39,460 nt of DNA from Longilinea sp. (GCA_026645875.1 JAPKMQ010000002.1:1-39460), one strand, 5' to 3'; counted from the first letter of the stretch, positions 19,501 to 27,961 are shown. The notes: a model not told the origin generated them from the sequence alone. Made by a program: numbers and translations.

Positions 19501-20086
19501 GGTTGTCGGCCGGACCAACCTCAAAGATGGTGTAGGGTTCAATCGTGTAATTGTCCGTGCCGTTGGTGATGACCGCCGGATCCCATCCATCGCAGGAAGT
19601 TCCCACTTTGGCGGTGATGTTGGCCGCCAGCAGCGGGAAAGCCTTTTTGGTGAGATCGGTATCATCCGCCGCTTGCACGGCGCGGTCGGTCAGCGTCGCC
19701 TGGCCCCAGTCGAATTCGTGGTTGCCAAAGGTGACCGCATCGTAACCAATCAATTTGTAGTAATCGATGACTGGTTCGCCCTTGTAAATGTTGGAGAGCA
19801 GGCTGCCCTGCATCATGTCGCCAGCATCAAAGAGCAGCACATCCTGCCCCAGCCCTTCTTTGGCGGTGCGGATGGTCTGGATCACGTTGGCTACGCGGGC
19901 CGCGCCGGGGTTCGAGCTTGAACCCACTTTGTTTTCCAGTTGGCCGTGGTAGTCGTTTGTGTGCAGAAGGGTGAAGGACACATCGCCCGGCGCTAAAAGC
20001 GCTGCCGCCTGGACCGAGAAACCAGCCGGAAGCGCCAATGTCAGGATCATCAAAATCGCGACGACCTTAAATAAGTTGCTTTTCAT
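16544..20086 (-). CDS. Secreted protein with two tandem 5'-nucleotidase/metallophosphoesterase modules
   Basis: Signal peptide MKSNLFKVVAILMILTLALPAGFSVQAAA. Module 1: LLHTNDYHG, DAGDMMQGS, GNHEFDWG, GGHSHTN, NNPGGIR. Module 2: ILHHNDSHG, TAGDNIQGD, GNHEYNFG, GGHSHTA. Start set at ATG 20086 with SD TCGGAGGAAA. Confidence 0.93.
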   Translation of the reverse strand: MKSNLFKVVAILMILTLALPAGFSVQAAALLAPGDVSFTLLHTNDYHGQLENKVGSSSNPGAARVANVIQTIRTAKEGLGQDVLLFDAGDMMQGSLLSNIYKGEPVIDYYKLIGYDAVTFGNHEFDWGQATLTDRAVQAADDTDLTKKAFPLLAANITAKVGTSCDGWDPAVITNGTDNYTIEPYTIFEVGPADNLVQIGVIGVSSVETPYITVVTATEGLCFKDPAQSISHYYADMLADGADFIVVLSHNGFTDGGYGYGFPVYGDQTLAARLNTAGTPANIIIGGHSHTNMTSPTIVGNTYIAQAYYNGRVVGQFDVTYNSTSHTSTIAWTRNGVDPNGTAYAPVADLVAAYATDEDYVELINQEIGWTQVDLTRNYNGDGMMGAFIQDAVYGDLNTDAEPLNDVDMVFNNPGGIRTDLCAGTPCVTGLLPAPFLLTYGNMFTILPFGNATAVGDMTGWQIRELLNQSASLFKGTLSIAGVRHKFYCYSETTTSQNPCAVPWAWGAYDIEVLDKATDTWLPLDLEKVYRVATNEFLAPAGQDGFTPFKYMTNITYWGDMLDNVNRYVAAHYTQTAPYTGPDGDGTLDGRITQEGDNLSGPIVPITILHHNDSHGRLLQSGSTPGYTNLVTAIKQERAHNPNRTILLTAGDNIQGDSMMYYFKSAGLGYAADGTPLPAELQINPLIKAFNTMGYAAMTLGNHEYNFGSEIFSTLSQANFPLLQANVSDTGAYGLDLVPVRDFERVSVGPEAITVAILGIGNHRIPNYELPSNIPGLTFQNPITTAQALVPGLADTSEVLIALTHIGFTTNPSNLEVDNNVDTYLAQQVSDIDVIVGGHSHTAPSGQFLDKPYQYLPTTLVAPDGDAVLVSQANRYNTYLGQIVLGMRQKATSGIDAYELVSSTGKAIAITTSAYPEDAATKALLQPYADLLAAYNNTVIGSTITPIDTDPEAFTQETNGANLQADASVWKLEKELGINIDFHLSGAMTNRLIAASATPSTPYQLKISDMFSAMPYENSLVVFTLNGPQLKTLLERAYRNYYYYKYVPGYGGYSYYTTCMIDIDSAGTITYGDTYPMLPNGNNVVSLEANGEFVDFTDADTYYNVSTVNYLAAGSCNNNNAGVTLWPLDQIIADTQYYVRDSVAEYIQSDDTADPIDPKVEGRLVFLLMNRYLFLPTLLK

Positions 20087-20170
20087 TCCATTTCCTCCGA
20101 TTTTTATCAAATGTAGTTCTCTGGGTACCTACTGGATCGGGGATTTTCGATTGGTAGCACCTCCTTTAAG

Positions 20171-20290
20171 TTAAGAGAAATCCAGGGGAAAGGACTGCCC
20201 GTGTTCGGGACACAGGCAACGAAATTGGTTGACATCCATCACGACAAAAGCAACGACCTGCAGATTGTCGGATTGTCCTATGGGGAACAC
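20171..20290 (-). CDS. Candidate 39-aa leader ORF in the 5' UTR of the nucleotidase gene
   Basis: GTG start 7 nt after GGAGG; MFPIGQSDNLQVVAFVVMDVNQFRCLCPEHGQSFPLDFS*. Unproven. Confidence 0.3.
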   Translation of the reverse strand: MFPIGQSDNLQVVAFVVMDVNQFRCLCPEHGQSFPLDFS

Positions 20291-20423
20291 AAACAGACCT
20301 CCAATTGCACTTCGGAAGCGAGACCACAAACCCGGGGGAATTAAAACAGGCTGAATAACGGTAATCTAAAGGTAAGGACCGGCGACTTTGGGATGTCCCC
20401 TTCTGCGTTGAGCCGGTATCTAT

Positions 20424-20429
20424 ATTATA
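20424..20429 (-). promoter_or_regulatory. Candidate -10 element for the nucleotidase gene
   Basis: TATAAT on the minus strand; weak -35 (GTGCAA at 17 nt). Would imply a leader of about 330 nt. Confidence 0.4.
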
Positions 20430-20549
20430 TTGAAGTTATCGGATTTTGCACCTTAAATCCATGCTGAAATCAGGCCAACTTATTCATTCAACAACGAAGT
20501 ATTACTACTCCCTCAAACAAAACTGTAAAGCAAGCGCAAACTGGCTGCA

Positions 20550-20579
20550 TTGACGCACAAGAATCATGAATGCTACAAT
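20550..20579 (+). promoter_or_regulatory. Sigma70-like promoter upstream of the beta-propeller gene
   Basis: TTGACG-N18-TACAAT with TG dinucleotide before the -10. Confidence 0.7.
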
Positions 20580-20644
20580 CGAAGGGTGAAAAGTCAGTCA
20601 AACCGCCGGCAAACCTCACCAGAGAATGTCTGCCAGGATCGATT

Positions 20645-22561
20645 ATGAATCAACGCCCCCCCGCCACGCAACGGATTCTACTGCTGCTGTTGACGGCGCT
20701 TATCATGGCGAACGTGGTTTATTTGTTCGTGGTCGGATGGCCAACCCTGCGCGCCGAAGGACCCAAGCCTGAGGCCCAGGCTGCCACCGGGCAGGCCCCC
20801 ACCGCATCGCCTTCCCCTACCGTCCAATCCACCCTTGAGGCGGCTTCAGCAGGTACCCCGGCCGCGTCTGCCGTTATTTCCGCCAGCAGCGATGTGTTTT
20901 TAATTTCTCTCGGCGATGGCGCCAGCGCGCATTTCTTCATTTTTCACCCGCTCACCCAGTCCCTCAAGCGGCTTACCAACCAGGCCGGCGAAGACTGCAA
21001 CCCCGCGTTGAGCCCGGACGGCCGCCAGGTGGCGTTCAGTTCGCGACGCAATGGGTACTGGGATTTGTACATTCTGACGCTGGACGGCGGCCAGGTGCAG
21101 CGCGTGACCGACACGCCGGAATATGAAGGCTCGCCGAGCTGGTCGCCGGACGGTCAATGGCTGGCCTACGAAGCCTACCGCAATAATAATCTGGATGTTT
21201 ACCTGCAATCGCTGGCCAATTTAAGCGACGCGCCCATCCAACTTACCGACGATCCCAGCCCGGATCATTCCCCCGCCTGGTCTCCTGAAGGCCGCACCAT
21301 CGCCTTTGTTTCCGCACGTTCCGGCGAAGATGAAATCTGGACCGCGGCGCTGGACCGCATCGACGACCGCTTTGCCAACCTGAGCCAGTCGGCCCAGACC
21401 ACCGAAAGCCAGCCCGCCTGGTCGCCGGACGGCCGATACCTGGCCTGGGATGTGGACCGTTCCGGCAGCCGCTCAATTGTCCTCTGGGACAGCATGGATT
21501 ATTACGGCGCCATCCGGCTGCTGGGTGTCGGGCAGGAGCCCGTCTGGAAATCGGATGGAAGCGCCCTGCTGGCGCGCATTCCCAGCCCCAATCAGGAAGC
21601 GATCACCGCGTACGCGGTTCCATCCGGCGCGCAGATCCTGGCCTATACGCCGCTGCCTGCCCAGATGCACGGCATGCTCTGGCTTAGCGGCCAGTCGGCC
21701 GATGTGTTGCGCGCATCGTTGGGGAACAGTACAACCGCCGACACGCTCCCCACGCTCTGGTCGCCTGCTTTGACCGTTTCACCGGTTTCGCCAGCCGGCC
21801 GGGCCGCGCTGGTTGAGCTGCCAGATGTGGCCGTCCAGTATCCCTATCTGATCGATTCGCTGGATGAATCCTTCAACGCGCTCAGGACTCAAATCGCTGA
21901 ACTGACCGGGTGGGATGTCCTATCCAGCCTGGAAAATGCCTACTACCCGCTGACCGAGCCGCCCTCCCCAGGCATGGTTGAGGATTGGTTGTACACCGGC
22001 AGAGGTTTCGCGCTCAACCCCCTGCCATTTTCCGCCGGGTGGCTGGTGGCGGTGCGCGAAGATTACAACGGACTGACTTATTGGCGGATCTATGCCCGCA
22101 CGCGGTACCAGGATGGGTCGCAGGGCATTCCGCTTTTGGTGCATCCCTGGGACCTGGATGCCCGCCATAGTGGCAACACCCAGGCCTATGAGCAAGGCGG
22201 CGCGTTTGCACCCATTCCACAGGGCTACTGGGTGGATATCACCGATCTGGCCTCCCGCTTCGGCTGGCAAAGGCTGCCCGCTTTGGTCAATTGGCGCACC
22301 TACTACGCGGCCGCCCGCGTCAACCAGTTCGTCGTCACCGGCGGATTGAACTGGCAGAACGCCATGGCGCAGCTATACCCGGTCGAAGCGATTGCCACGC
22401 CGACCTTCGTGCCCACGCCCACCACCACGCTCACCCCCACGCGCACGCCCTGGCCTGGCCGGCGGTATTATCAGACCAGCACGCCAACCGTCACCCCGGT
22501 GACGCCAACAGCCACCTTCCGCCCCACCTGGACGCCCGCGGCATCCACACCCACACCATGA
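20645..22561 (+). CDS. Membrane-anchored PD40/WD40-like (TolB-type) beta-propeller protein with Thr/Pro-rich C-terminal tail
   Basis: N-terminal TM RILLLLLTALIMANVVYLFVVGW; repeats PALSPDGRQVAFSSRR, SPSWSPDGQWLAYEAYR, SPAWSPEGRTIAFVSAR, QPAWSPDGRYLAWDVDR. Start set at ATG 20645, downstream of the predicted promoter. Confidence 0.88.
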   Translation: MNQRPPATQRILLLLLTALIMANVVYLFVVGWPTLRAEGPKPEAQAATGQAPTASPSPTVQSTLEAASAGTPAASAVISASSDVFLISLGDGASAHFFIFHPLTQSLKRLTNQAGEDCNPALSPDGRQVAFSSRRNGYWDLYILTLDGGQVQRVTDTPEYEGSPSWSPDGQWLAYEAYRNNNLDVYLQSLANLSDAPIQLTDDPSPDHSPAWSPEGRTIAFVSARSGEDEIWTAALDRIDDRFANLSQSAQTTESQPAWSPDGRYLAWDVDRSGSRSIVLWDSMDYYGAIRLLGVGQEPVWKSDGSALLARIPSPNQEAITAYAVPSGAQILAYTPLPAQMHGMLWLSGQSADVLRASLGNSTTADTLPTLWSPALTVSPVSPAGRAALVELPDVAVQYPYLIDSLDESFNALRTQIAELTGWDVLSSLENAYYPLTEPPSPGMVEDWLYTGRGFALNPLPFSAGWLVAVREDYNGLTYWRIYARTRYQDGSQGIPLLVHPWDLDARHSGNTQAYEQGGAFAPIPQGYWVDITDLASRFGWQRLPALVNWRTYYAAARVNQFVVTGGLNWQNAMAQLYPVEAIATPTFVPTPTTTLTPTRTPWPGRRYYQTSTPTVTPVTPTATFRPTWTPAASTPTP

Positions 22562-23643
22562 AAGCCCGCCCGATTGTTTTTCTGCTGGTGCTGGCAGGGC
22601 TGTTGAGCGGCTGCCAGGGCTCTGCCCCTCAGCCAGCGGCTCCAACCCCGGCAGAGCCAACCAGCACGCCCGACTCCGCCCCCGCGGTGGAACCCACGCC
22701 AGCCGAGGCCAGTTTACTCCATGCAGGCGAAGAGCCCCTCCGTTTCACCTTCCCCACCCCGGGCTCGCAACCGGTTTCGCTGTGGCGCCCGCCGCTCTAT
22801 GAAGTGCCCTGGGCGCTCAGCCAGAACGACCATTTTTACTTCAGCCGTCCCATTGCCGCCGACGAGATCAACTGGCCGCTGGCCGATTACCGCTACGGCG
22901 GCATTTTTGCCGACTCAGATATCGTTCACACCGGCATCGATATTGACGCCCCCACCGGGACCCCCATCCTGGCCGCCGCGGCCGGGAAGGTAACCTGGAC
23001 CGGGTACGGTTTATACAGCGGGGCGGGCAACGAAAGCGATCCCTACGGTCTGGCAGTGGTGATCCGCCATGATTTTGGGTACCAGGGACGCCAGCTTTAC
23101 ACGGTTTACGCGCACATGTCCGAGGTCAAGGCATACCTGGGGCAACGCGTCGAAGCTGGCGATACCATTGGCCTGGTGGGCGACACCGGGTTTACCACCG
23201 GCCCGCATTTGCACTTTGAAGTCCGCATTGAGACCAATTCATTTTATGCCTCCCGGAACCCTGAGCTGTGGCTGGCGCCCCCGCAGGGTTGGGGGGTGTT
23301 GACCGGGCGGGTGATGGATAGTCACGGGCTGCCAATCACCAAGCAGGAGATCAGTGTGTATTCCCCACGGAGCGGTCAGACCTGGTCGGTGCGCACCTAC
23401 GGCCCCACCTCGGTGGTACAGGATGATTACTACCGGGAGAACATGGTTCTGAGCGATTTACCGGCCGGTGATTATTACATTACCATCCAGATCGACAGCA
23501 CGCGCTATCGATCAAAGATCAGCATCAATCCCGGTGCGACCACTTTTTTCTCATTCTATGAGAAATACGGCTTTGACCTGGACCTGCCGGCCACACCTTC
23601 ACCCGATACATGGCTTGTCACACCGACCCCCGATTCTGATTAA
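22558..23643 (+). CDS. M23 family metallopeptidase, predicted lipoprotein
   Basis: MKARPIVFLLVLAGLLSGCQG lipobox; HTGIDIDAPTGTPILAAAAGKVTWTG...TVYAHMSEV...GLVGDTGFTTGPHLHFEVR. ATGA overlap with the upstream gene. The track ORF from 22291 is over-extended. Confidence 0.92.
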   Translation: MKARPIVFLLVLAGLLSGCQGSAPQPAAPTPAEPTSTPDSAPAVEPTPAEASLLHAGEEPLRFTFPTPGSQPVSLWRPPLYEVPWALSQNDHFYFSRPIAADEINWPLADYRYGGIFADSDIVHTGIDIDAPTGTPILAAAAGKVTWTGYGLYSGAGNESDPYGLAVVIRHDFGYQGRQLYTVYAHMSEVKAYLGQRVEAGDTIGLVGDTGFTTGPHLHFEVRIETNSFYASRNPELWLAPPQGWGVLTGRVMDSHGLPITKQEISVYSPRSGQTWSVRTYGPTSVVQDDYYRENMVLSDLPAGDYYITIQIDSTRYRSKISINPGATTFFSFYEKYGFDLDLPATPSPDTWLVTPTPDSD

Positions 23644-23678
23644 ACCCTTGACAATTCACCCATCCGAATTGAAAATAA

Positions 23679-23703
23679 ACATTCGGCCTGCGCGGCCGAA
23701 TGT
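23679..23703. terminator. Intrinsic terminator after the M23 gene
   Basis: ACATTCGGCC-TGCGC-GGCCGAATGT followed by ATTTTTG. Confidence 0.75.
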
Positions 23704-23733
23704 ATTTTTGTACTGCAATTGGAGGAAATTCGC

Positions 23734-24408
23734 ATGTTCGCACTAAAAAAATTGGCCGGTCCGTTAGTTCTCATCGCAGCTGCTGTGATTCTGGCGGCCT
23801 GCGCCCCGGCCGCAACTCCCACCGCCGACCCCGCAGAAATTCGCACGCAGGTCGCCGGTACGGTTCAGGCTGGCCTCACCCAAACCGCTGCTGCCAAACC
23901 CACCAGCACGCCAACCAATACCCCTGAACCGACTGCCACGCCAACGCTCACTACACCCACATCCAACGTCACCAACACGCCCGCTGTAACGACCACCGCC
24001 ACCAAGCAGGCCGCCCCTGACCTCGCTGAAGTGATCGGCGTTTCGGCATCAGCCACTTTCTCCGCGGGCCAGGACTTTTCAGTAACCTGGACGGTTAAAA
24101 ATACCGGTAACAATACATGGAAAGCCAATTATCTGGTGCGCTGCTACACCACCGCGTATTGCTTCAACGGCCAGACCATCAGTTTTGGCAAAGAGGTGAA
24201 GCCTGGCGAAACCATTGACTTGACCATTCAGCTCAAAGCACCGTCCACCGCCGGTGATCACAACACCCTGTGGGTGCTCACCAATGCCGACGGCACCAAC
24301 TTTGGCCGCGGGCTGTCCTACAATTTCAAAGTCTCTGGAGCCGCCGCACCCACTGCCACTACCGCCCCCACCGCCGAACCGACTGCCACCGGCACTACGG
24401 CGCCGTAA
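23734..24408 (+). CDS. Predicted lipoprotein with Thr/Pro-rich linker and NBR1-like Ig domain
   Basis: MFALKKLAGPLVLIAAAVILAACAPAA lipobox; ASATFSAGQDFSVTWTVKNTGNNTWKANYLVRC...VKPGETIDLTIQLKAPSTAGDHNTLWVLTNADGTNFG resembles NBR1-Ig; RBS GGAGGAAATT. Confidence 0.82.
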   Translation: MFALKKLAGPLVLIAAAVILAACAPAATPTADPAEIRTQVAGTVQAGLTQTAAAKPTSTPTNTPEPTATPTLTTPTSNVTNTPAVTTTATKQAAPDLAEVIGVSASATFSAGQDFSVTWTVKNTGNNTWKANYLVRCYTTAYCFNGQTISFGKEVKPGETIDLTIQLKAPSTAGDHNTLWVLTNADGTNFGRGLSYNFKVSGAAAPTATTAPTAEPTATGTTAP

Positions 24409-24430
24409 TCTGCTTTGCGGCAGCACGGAC

Positions 24431-25555
24431 ATGGACATCAAACAATGGATCAAAGCCGAGGCCAAGCGCCTCGGCTTTCCGTTTGCCGGCATAACCAGCC
24501 TCGATCCGCCACCGCACCTGGAGACTTTTGAAGCCTGGATTGCTTCCGGCATGCATGCCGGCATGGGCTATCTGGCGGCTCCGCTCAGCCAGCAAAAGCG
24601 CGCCGATCCACGTAGCATCTTTCCAGCAGCCAAATCTGTCCTCAGCCTGGCGATGCCTTACGCTGCATCTGGCCGTGTAGCGGTGGATCCCACCGCCGGA
24701 CGCGTGGCCTCCTACGCCTGGGGAACGGATTATCATGATGTCATCCCTGCGCGGCTCGCATTGCTGGCAGACCGGATTGAAGTACGGCTGGGTTGCCAGG
24801 TCACACGACGTGCCTACACCGACACTGGCCCCATCCTCGAGCGCGACCTGGCGCAGCGCGCCGGGCTTGGCTGGCAAGGTAAGAATACCTGTCTGATTAC
24901 CCCCCAATCTGGCTCCTACTTTTTTCTGGCCGAATTATTCCTGGACCTCAACCTGGAGCCGGATGTGTCGTTCCGGGCTGATCACTGCGGAACCTGCCGC
25001 CGTTGCATTGAAGCCTGCCCGACCGGCTGCATCCGCGAGGACCGCACGCTCGATTCATCGCGGTGTATTTCCTATCAGACCATTGAAAATAAAGGGCCCA
25101 TCCCGCATTTTCTCCGGCCGCAGTTGGGGAACTGGATCTTCGGCTGCGATATTTGCCAGCAGGTTTGCCCCTGGAACCGTTTCGCCCTCACCAACCCTAT
25201 TGAGGATGCCTTTCAGGCGCGCCCCGATGTGGCCGCGCCCGTGCTTTTGGACGAACTGCGCCTGGACGCACGCGGGTTTAATCTAAAATTCCACCTCAGC
25301 CCGGTCCGGCGAACCAAACGCCGCGGCTACCTGCGCAACGTATGCATCGCGCTGGGCAACGCAGGCGACGCTGCCGCCGCGCCAGCCCTGCTGGATCTCC
25401 TCAAAACAGAGCCGGAAGGCCTCATCCGCGGTGCGGCTGCCTGGGCTGCCAACCGGTTGGATCCGCAGACTGCCATTCCCATTTTGGAACAGGCCGCAGG
25501 CAGCGACTCCGACGCGCTCGTCCGCGAGGATATCCGGATCACGCTGGGCGGCTGA
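24431..25555 (+). CDS. queG: Epoxyqueuosine reductase QueG with C-terminal HEAT-like repeats
   Basis: CGTCRRCIEACPTGCI and GCDICQQVCPWN Fe-S motifs; DTGPILERDLAQRAGLGWQGKNTCLI. Start set at ATG 24431; the track ORF from 24254 is over-extended. Confidence 0.95.
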   Translation: MDIKQWIKAEAKRLGFPFAGITSLDPPPHLETFEAWIASGMHAGMGYLAAPLSQQKRADPRSIFPAAKSVLSLAMPYAASGRVAVDPTAGRVASYAWGTDYHDVIPARLALLADRIEVRLGCQVTRRAYTDTGPILERDLAQRAGLGWQGKNTCLITPQSGSYFFLAELFLDLNLEPDVSFRADHCGTCRRCIEACPTGCIREDRTLDSSRCISYQTIENKGPIPHFLRPQLGNWIFGCDICQQVCPWNRFALTNPIEDAFQARPDVAAPVLLDELRLDARGFNLKFHLSPVRRTKRRGYLRNVCIALGNAGDAAAAPALLDLLKTEPEGLIRGAAAWAANRLDPQTAIPILEQAAGSDSDALVREDIRITLGG

Positions 25556-25582
25556 TTCTCAAGGCAGCCATCATGGGTGCCA

Positions 25583-26929
25583 TCAAGGCAGCCATTGCGG
25601 CCAGGCGGCATCCTCCGCCACCGGCGAAATCGATCCATCGTCCTGGTTCCAGAGCATCACCTGCGGCCTGGATTGCGACGATTCAAGCTGCAACCGTTGA
25701 AAAACCAGCCATCCGCCGGCCGGGTCCCATGCGTAGGCGGCAAACGAAGCCCTGGGGTCGTCGGTGATCGGCAAAACGCCGCTGCCGTCCAACTGCACCA
25801 GCCAGAGCTGTTTGTTCTGCGCCCCCGCCAGCGGCCGCAGCGCCATTACCAGCGTTTGACCATCCGGCGAAAATATAGGCCGGCTGACATCCACATCTCC
25901 CAGGTCGGCTGCCTCCAACAACGTGATCTCACCTGAGCCCAAATCGGCTTGGTAGATGCGCACGAAGGGCAATCCGGCTTCGCTGCTTTCAGCTCGGGTG
26001 AATAACAATTTTTGCTCGTCCGGCGACCACGCCCCGACTGCCTGCTGGTTGGTGGGGATGAGTATCACACGGTCGTCCTGTAAATCCAATACGCGGATCT
26101 CGGCGAATTCGGGATCGTAGAATTGCAGATATTGCCCGTGCGGAGACCAATCCGGCTCGATGCCCGTGATCGTCCGATCGGCGTACAGCGGTTCGCTCTT
26201 TCCGCTGGTCAGGTCGAACATCCAGATTTCACCCAGCGGAGCACTCGGCGTGCGCCGCGAAAAAGTGATCACGGTTTCGTCCGGGGCCACCGCGGGTTGC
26301 AAACAGGCATCTGAGCCGCAATCCAGCAGGCGTTGGGCGCCGCTTCCATCGCGGTGAATCACCCACAAATCCGCCCCGCCCTGCTCGTTTTGCACGCTGT
26401 AAACAATGTGCTCGCCGCCCGGATACGCTGCAAAATCCTGGACCCTTCCGCCAGTATCAGTCACTGCAACCGGCTGGCTTTGCGTTCCATCGGCAAGCCA
26501 GATTTCCGGGCGGCTGGCCGCCTCTCCAAGATAAACGATGCTGGCTGCCCGCGGCGTGAAAGGCCAGCTCAAGTTGTCTCTCAAAATCCGCCCAAACGAG
26601 TCAGAAGCGCCCCGCTGCAAGCGCACGGAGTAAACCTGGCCGGGCTGTAACGCCCCGGCGGGCCAAAAAACGGCGCGGTTGTACTCCCACCGCCAGTTCC
26701 CCGGCACCTCCGGCTCCACCGACAGGTACGGTTCCACCTTTTCCTTTGCGACGGCCTGCTGAAAATCAAGGATCAGCGGGCCCAAAACGCCCGGCTGGTC
26801 GCCGGCGGGCAGCACGAAGTCCGGTGCGGGCATACCGGCGTACTTGCGCACGCCAAGCACGGTGCCCAGCACCACGGTGATGCCGGTGAGCAGCAGGATG
26901 ATCTTTCGGCGGACGTTCAAAGGGGACAT
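25583..26929 (-). CDS. Membrane-anchored PD40 beta-propeller protein
   Basis: N-terminal TM KIILLLTGITVVLGTVLGVRKYA; EPDWSPHGQYLQFY, VGAWSPDEQKLLFTR, RPIFSPDGQTLVMAL repeats. Confidence 0.85.
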   Translation of the reverse strand: MSPLNVRRKIILLLTGITVVLGTVLGVRKYAGMPAPDFVLPAGDQPGVLGPLILDFQQAVAKEKVEPYLSVEPEVPGNWRWEYNRAVFWPAGALQPGQVYSVRLQRGASDSFGRILRDNLSWPFTPRAASIVYLGEAASRPEIWLADGTQSQPVAVTDTGGRVQDFAAYPGGEHIVYSVQNEQGGADLWVIHRDGSGAQRLLDCGSDACLQPAVAPDETVITFSRRTPSAPLGEIWMFDLTSGKSEPLYADRTITGIEPDWSPHGQYLQFYDPEFAEIRVLDLQDDRVILIPTNQQAVGAWSPDEQKLLFTRAESSEAGLPFVRIYQADLGSGEITLLEAADLGDVDVSRPIFSPDGQTLVMALRPLAGAQNKQLWLVQLDGSGVLPITDDPRASFAAYAWDPAGGWLVFQRLQLESSQSRPQVMLWNQDDGSISPVAEDAAWPQWLP

Positions 26930-26974
26930 TGCCTGAGGTCAGGTAGTTCTCAGCCAGGAGGGCTCTTTTTAAAA

Positions 26975-27002
26975 CCCCCGCTTCCACTTACGGAAGCGGG
27001 GG
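26975..27002 (-). terminator. Intrinsic terminator after the LysM gene
   Basis: CCCCCGCTTCC...GGAAGCGGGGG; on the minus strand followed by TTTTAAAAAG. Confidence 0.75.
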
Positions 27003-27027
27003 CGGATGGAAACGCGAAATCCGTTGG

Positions 27028-27777
27028 TTAGGGAACGGTAGCTGTAAGCACAGGGACCGTCGGGGCCAGCGTTGCCGTGGATTGCGTGCCGCGGAAGGCC
27101 GGCGTGGACGTTGGCGCGCGTGTCGGCGTGGGCGTGACGATGTTCACGCGCACCTTCAGCACCGTACCGGCATAAATGGTGACACCGTCGGTAATAATCG
27201 TTTTGTTATCGAAGACGATGATCTCAACCGTCGAATTGAACTTGGAGGCGATGCTCTGCAGCGTGTCGCCGGTGATGACGGTGTAGTTGATCGTCCCACG
27301 GAAACCTTCGGGCAGCGGCGTGGCCGTCGGAAGCTCGGTATCCGGAGCCGGGATGATTAAAACCGTTTCATTGGGTTTAATCAGGGCGCAGTCGGTATCC
27401 GGATTCAGCGCGATCAGCACGTCCAGGAGCACATTGAATTTCTGCGCAATGCTCCAGCAAGTATCACCTTCCTGCACGGTGTATTCAAACGGCCCGCTGA
27501 CCGTCGGCGTCAACGTGATTGTTGGCGTTTCGGTGATGGTCGGCGTGAGGGTGAGGGTTGCGGTTGGCGTTTCGGGGGTGGGTGTCGCGGTCGATGTGGC
27601 GGTCGGGGTTGCCGTAGCAAACAGCGCTGGCTTGTTGGGACCGGTCAGCCACGCCACTACCAGAATGACACCGACAGCCACCAAAATGACGGCCAGCCCT
27701 CCAATGAGGAATGGCATCATTTGCTGCCTTTTTTTGTATGTATCAAAAACGCTTTGCGGTGTATTTTTTCCACTCAT
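27028..27777 (-). CDS. Single-pass membrane protein with Thr/Pro-rich linker and two LysM domains
   Basis: TM FLIGGLAVILVAVGVILVVAWL; YTVQEGDTCWSIAQKFNVLLDVLIALNPD and YTVITGDTLQSIASKFNSTVEIIVFDN. Confidence 0.88.
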   Translation of the reverse strand: MSGKNTPQSVFDTYKKRQQMMPFLIGGLAVILVAVGVILVVAWLTGPNKPALFATATPTATSTATPTPETPTATLTLTPTITETPTITLTPTVSGPFEYTVQEGDTCWSIAQKFNVLLDVLIALNPDTDCALIKPNETVLIIPAPDTELPTATPLPEGFRGTINYTVITGDTLQSIASKFNSTVEIIVFDNKTIITDGVTIYAGTVLKVRVNIVTPTPTRAPTSTPAFRGTQSTATLAPTVPVLTATVP

Positions 27778-27904
27778 GATTGGTGTTTCCTGTGTTGGTT
27801 AGGTTTGGTTCCTGGTCGACACAACGTCTGGATTCAAGAATACAAACTCTTGACCGTGAATTGCTGAAAATCAGCTTGTCTTTGAGTTTACCATGAATCA
27901 GGCA

Positions 27905-27913
27905 TGATATAAT
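27905..27913 (+). promoter_or_regulatory. Extended -10 promoter upstream of the STAS gene
   Basis: TGATATAAT; no convincing -35. Confidence 0.5.
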
Positions 27914-27961
27914 CACCTTATCTGTCAACCCTTATCAAACATCCTTCTTCGGAGGAATTCG

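Noticed and set aside
20156-20170. GCACCTCCTTTAAG on the plus strand resembling the 3' end of 16S rRNA
   Set aside because: No other 16S sequence around it; better explained as the complement of a strong SD on the minus strand (covered in the leader finding).
22291-22557. Upstream extension of the M23 ORF in the track
   Set aside because: Overlaps the T/P-rich tail of the propeller gene; the ATG at 22558 gives a proper lipoprotein signal peptide.
25561-25595. Short direct repeat AAGGCAGCCAT x2 near the queG/propeller convergent junction
   Set aside because: Only two 11-bp copies, partly inside coding sequence; no evidence of a mobile element or array.
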